From positions 109,572,852 to 109,636,851 of the forward strand of contig CM066728.1 of assembly GCA_033961575.1 (NCBI GenBank): a DNA stretch of 64,000 bases, written 5' to 3'. A program made the translations under genes and the position numbers. Shown one piece after another: positions 59,542 through 64,000 of this stretch. How positions within the stretch are numbered: position 1 is the stretch's first letter; each line of letters begins with the position of its first letter. The stretch is from Aselliscus stoliczkanus (lineage: Eukaryota > Chordata > Mammalia > Chiroptera > Hipposideridae). Below the pieces are notes generated by a model. It ran no database searches, was not told the DNA's origin, and saw only the letters and a program-made list of their open reading frames with translations.

Positions 59542-59613
59542 TTATTCAAGGTTGCTAGAATATGGTCTTTAACCAGGACAGGCAGGATTTGGGAGGGGCA
59601 GGGAAGAGGTGTT
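59542..59613 (-). repeat. Right arm of a long inverted repeat
   Basis: 72 bp (TTATTCAAGGTTGCTAGAAT...GGGAAGAGGTGTTAA), partner of 59116-59199. Confidence 0.95.
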
Positions 59614-62289
59614 AATATCCACTGCTTCCTAGTAGCTCCTTGGAGTTGGTCTACCTTCTGTTGGGCTCCCTGGCACCCAAAGAGAGAAGGGGAAGCAGAG
59701 AGCCATTGTTGCGGATGTGGGGAATGCTACAGCTGTGACAATATGTGGCATGTCTGATGGCTAAGGTCAGAGTCTGCAAGATGGAGAAAAGAATAGTTTC
59801 TTTATTCGCTTCTTTTTCCTTTTCCTTTCTTCTGAGGCTGCCTCCCATGGTTAAGATTTTCTACTTAGTTGATATTGTATGTAGTCCAGTATGGAAAGAA
59901 GATATGTGTATACTTGCAGTTTCCTTCTTAGCACCCCCGTCTCCCTCTCCCTGGCTCGCCATCCCTTGCCCCATTCCAACACAGGTTCAACAGCACAAAC
60001 CTTCTGAGAAGTTCTGAGGGCCAATTACTTTTCAGTACAAAGGAGTAGCAAGCAAAGCTCGGCAGCCGACAGCGGAGAGCTCCCATTTGCCCTTGACATG
60101 CATCTGCCACTGGCCCGCTTTTGTTTCGGAGGCTGGGGCTCGTCTGGTTCCTCTCTGCAGTCCCTTCTCTTCTGTAGCTTTTGGAAGGGGATGTGAAAGC
60201 CATTCTTAACTGTAGTCCCAAAGCCATTCTTTGATGTAGTCACATCAAAGCTGATCCTTCCCTAATGTGCTGGAGAAGGAAAAAGGGGATGCATCAAAGA
60301 GGTCTTTCTGAGGGACAACCCCTGGACTTGGTGACCAGGGGGTTGAGTGAGGATTGGGGGGCGGGGGCATAAGTAGAGGTAAGAGCAAGGATTTCACAGA
60401 TTTAGGTTAGTTGACTGGGTGGATTAATCATTGAATAAGTATGGTGTGAACATATTTCAAAAATGGATAGATCTTTCCACGATGATGGGAAAATCATGAG
60501 GGCCACTGCAGCTAAAACAGGAGCTTTGTGGGATCATCCCTGTGCTTTTGTAGTGGGAGTTTGGGAGGGCAGGAAAAGGACCCATCGTGGCGAGTCACTG
60601 AGAGATATTTGGGGGCAGGAAGATACCAGGCTTCTCTTGTCCCATTGTTCCTTGACAGCGAGCTAGAGGAGACGGCCACGTGTTGCTGACCTCTCCACCC
60701 GTTCCTGAGGCAGATACGGAGATGGAAAGAAACAGCGAGGACTGCTCATAGATCTTTCGGTGCTTTGCTGCAAAAGGAAACTCAATCAGATCATCATTAA
60801 AAGAAAAAGTAGGCTTCTCTTCTGAGAAATAAATGCTATTTTCTTTCCTCCTTTCTCTCTTTTCTTGAACTAACAGGAAAAAGAATTAAGTTGGAACCTA
60901 GCTCCAAAAGCTGCTGTTATATACTTGGTCAATCTCACCCTTGTGATCAAATATTGAAGGTGCATGTGGGGCAAAATCGATACCAAGGTGGAGATGCAGA
61001 GTCATGTAGGAGCCCCATGCGTGAAACATTAAGTACCACACCTCGAGAGCGGGCTTTGAGATCTTGGACCTGTTGAGGCACTGCTATTTGAACTCTATTT
61101 TGGAATTGTGAGAAATCAATATGAAAAAGTATACGCCAAAACAACTTGAAAAATAATGTCTCCACTCAAAAAGCAAGACTCAAAGGACTCCCATTGGTTG
61201 ATTCGTGGTCTGGGAGAAGTGCTGATGTCACATAAGAGTGAGGATGCCCTAAATCACAAGACAAATGTCTTCCGTTCAGGATCCCCAAGTAGGGGCTGCA
61301 GGTGAGCATTGTCGGTACAGGATCTGCAGTCACCGGGGTTCACGGGAGTACGAAGGAGTAACATTTGGAAAAATGTGAAGTTTAGACTTTTGTAACAGAA
61401 TGCAGGTTTATTGCTTTTAAATATTATCCATGGACGAGCTCCAGCTGGCCATGAGAAGAGCTCCCTATCAAATGCCTTGGTGTAATGAGGAATCCTATTC
61501 CTGCTCACATCTCAGGGACCCCGCTAAGCATTGCAGGTTAGTTCAGATATAGCGAAAAGCAGCTGATTTGCTTGAGGAGTGAACTCTTCTTCACAATTGT
61601 TATGCATTTTAGCTTAGACACTGCTTTCCCACAAAACTCCAGGAAGTAACATTTGGCAGTGGTGCCTTACAGGTGGCTGCTGGCAGGTGCCATGCCCCGG
61701 ATGGCGAGGACAGTGATGGAGGGGCACCACCTCCCAGGACGCAGCCACCAGCCCCCCCTGCAGGCTCTGTGCACAGACCCTGGTTAACCATACAGGTGTA
61801 TCCAGCCCCAGAAGCCCCCTTCCCCAATTAACCCCACACAGAGTCTGCACTGACGGAGGGCTGTGAAGATAAAAATATCCACCTGTCCTTAGGCATCGGG
61901 GGCTGGCAGACAATGCAGTGACAGCCGTGATAGGAGTAAGCACAGGGAGTGTGGGGAGGGAGTAGGTAACTCTGCCTGTGGTGGAAGTAGGGAATCAGGA
62001 AAGCCTCACAGAAGTGACTTTTTGTTCAAATTTTGAGAAAGAGAGTTCGAGGTGAAGGAGTGACGAAGGGCCAGCACCATGGGAACGAAGGGGGCCCGTG
62101 AGCAGCTTACTGTGGTTGGAGAGTGATGGTGTGTGAGTATCTGGGGGAAGTGGGGGGACCTCTCCTCAAGGACCACGACAGATGGAACCCACAGGTCCTG
62201 ATAGGAGCTAAGATCAGGAGGGATTTCAATGCCACGGCAAAGAATTTAGATTTTATTCTAGTGACAATTGCCAGCTAGTTAATGACCTT
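59614..62289. other. Unrecognised non-coding sequence
   Basis: No intact gene. 62035-62280 ('aagggccagcaccatggga' to 'agaatttagattttattct') resembles a common mammalian repeat I cannot name. 60341-60366 is G-rich. Confidence 0.4.
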
Positions 62290-63350
62290 TTGCATTGTCT
62301 TGTTTTTATGTTTTATTTTGAAATAATTTTAGATTTACAGAAGAATTGCAAAGATAGCACAGACAGTGCCTGTATACCCTTCATCCACCTTCCTCTATAA
62401 CACTGACATCTCATATTCCCATGGTGCGCTTGTCAAAACTAGGCAATGAATACTGGCAATGTATTATTCACCAAACTATAGCCGATTAAGACTTCACCAG
62501 TTTTCCCCACTCATGTCCTTTTCTGTCTCAGGAGCCAATCCAGATTCCACGATGCGTTTAGTCCTCGTGTCTCCTTAGTCTGCCAATCTGCTCCTCGGTA
62601 TTTCCTAAATCTTTCATTGCTCTGACACATGTGAAGAGGACCGCTCAGGTGTTTTGTGAAATGCCCCTCCCTCAGTTTGTATTTCCATGATGTTTTCTCA
62701 TGATCAAGTTTAGGCCATGAGTTTTTAGGAAGAGTGTGACAGAGACTGTGTGTTCAGTGTGTGAAACTGGGCACTCAGCTGCTGACACTAACGTTGGTCA
62801 CGTGGTTAAGGCGTTTTATGTGGGTCTTTTACATTGTATTTTCCCCTTTATAATTCTGAGGGAAATACTTTGAGGCTACGTAAATATTATTTTTCTCTTT
62901 CTTTGCCTGATAATGTTTGCATTCATTGGTGGGCCTTGCCTGCAAGAATTTATACTCGGCAGTTCTAATGGTGATTTTTTATTTATCTCACTCCTTCTAC
63001 ACTTATTAGTGAGAATTTATCTGGAAGGAAGATTTACTACTTTAATTATTCAATCATTCATTTATATCAGTATGCACTCATGAATATTTATTTAAATCTT
63101 TGGGTTATAGTACAATACCATCATCATTATGGATTTTGGTGCTCAATCCTTTCGGCTTTGGCCACTGAGAGCTTTTATATTGGCACCTGTGCCCTTTTGA
63201 CCTTCCTTTCTTCCTTCCTTCCTTCCTTCCTTCCTTCCTTCCTTCCTTCCTTCCCTTCTATTTTTGAGGCCTTCCTTACTTTGTGGCACCATAAAATGCT
63301 CCAGACTCATTTTGTATTTCCCTGCCTCTAGCTAATCTTGTTTTTAAACA
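62290..63350 (-). mobile_element. Old LINE-1-type 3' region, antisense, longer copy
   Basis: 'gaaataattttagatttaca', 'gaattgcaaagatagcacag', 'catttatatcagtatgcact' and 'ataaaatgctccagactcat' follow the same family as 57917-58550, extended further. Diverged at 62780-62980, possibly by an unrelated insertion. Confidence 0.6.
63201..63254. repeat. (CTTC)n microsatellite
   Basis: About 12 TTCC units, within the L1-type region. Confidence 0.97.
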
Positions 63351-64000
63351 GGAGGTGGCATGGCGATAGGCAGGTTTGGGAAGACCTGCTTTGTGGAGGA
63401 TGGATGGCTGGGTAGAGGGGTCACTGCTGCAGTGGTCAGCCTGGAGATGCTGAACCCAGGACCAAGGCGATGGCAGCAGGGATGGAGAAAGGGGAGAACG
63501 GGTAGGTGGTCAAAGAAATAGGGTTGATAGGTGTTCCTGCTGTTTGGACAACAAGGAGGGGTGGGATTTGATGTGCGGGTTTCTGTGGGGACGGGCGGGT
63601 GTGATGTCCATGGGATGGCTTTCAGAAGCATTTTCATCAGACAAACTCTCAGCTCTCTTCCTCTGGGTTGTTTGGTGGAGGGAAATCAGGCTTCTTTCTG
63701 TGCCGTCTCCTTCGTTCTCCGGCTCCTCTCCTTTGTTATCAGGACTTAAGTGCATCAGCTCACTTCTTGCACTTGGGGCTTGGGCAGCCCCTTTTTTTTG
63801 TTTGTTTTTTGAGATGTGCAAGAACGATTGATGTTTCTTTGTGTTCCGCCAGGCACCACTGTAGGAACTGGGGGGTACGTGTCACAGTTAAAGTAACTAC
63901 TCTTATGAAGCTGTTAAGTCTAGGATACATAACCAACACGTGAATAAACAAACCATCCAGATTATTCCAGGTAGTAGGCTAAGTGTGATACAGGCCATAC
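63351..64000. other. Unrecognised non-coding sequence
   Basis: No gene or repeat recognised. Overlapping frames on both strands at 63344-63943 are unsupported. Confidence 0.5.

Overview
This window looks like non-coding DNA from a placental mammal nuclear genome. I found no complete protein-coding gene and no functional tRNA, rRNA or snRNA gene. The case for a mammal is the repeat content: MLT1-type (ERVL-MaLR) solo LTRs, LINE-1 3' ends, L2/MIR fragments, a MER5A-like hAT fossil, and abundant (CA)n, (TATC)n and (TTCC)n microsatellites. I see no Alu, rodent B1/B2, carnivore SINEC or ruminant BovB. The youngest repeats are tRNA-derived SINEs (head ending GCCGGCC-type, 3' end CCCCAATAAAATCTTT). 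That 3' end resembles SINEs I associate with yinpterochiropteran bats, so a bat is my best guess, held with moderate confidence.

Layout. 1-4.3 kb is mostly unrecognised sequence. 4.3-11.2 kb holds several MLT1 LTRs, a 54-bp tandem repeat, a C-rich minisatellite and an old L1. 11-16 kb carries a MITE-like element wedged between two GT microsatellites, plus another MLT1. 16.9-17.8 kb is a GC/CpG-rich start followed by a protein-like but broken reading frame. 20.7 kb has a perfect 56-bp duplication. 21.5-22.7 kb is an L1 3' end split by a SINE, next to an MLT1 fragment. 23.25-24.5 kb is a 1,254-bp run with no purine at all on the + strand. 26-32 kb has old LTR, MIR, MER5A and an inverted pair of repeat copies with TATC microsatellites. 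33.8-34.5 kb is a second large pyrimidine tract. 34.5-45.4 kb is strikingly repeat-poor. 45.5-48.1 kb contains an MLT1A-like LTR with a nested SINE, then L2, CA, MIR and an (ATC)n-rich tract. 52-54.6 kb has two L1 segments, one split by a solo LTR with a clean 5-bp target duplication. 55-58.6 kb has three SINEs, an AT-rich interval with transposase-like traces and another L1. 59.1-59.6 kb is a long inverted repeat. 62.3-63.35 kb is a last L1.

Most long open frames here are chance products of low-complexity sequence. The pyrimidine tracts in particular cannot contain a stop codon in any of the six frames. All recognised L1 segments and all five tRNA-SINEs lie on the minus strand, which would fit an intron of a + strand gene, but that is inference. 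I did not find a convincing novel biological system. The most unusual items are the 1.25-kb homopyrimidine tract, the inverted repeat at 59.1-59.6 kb, the broken coding-like island at 17 kb, and the repeat-poor block at 34.5-45.4 kb.
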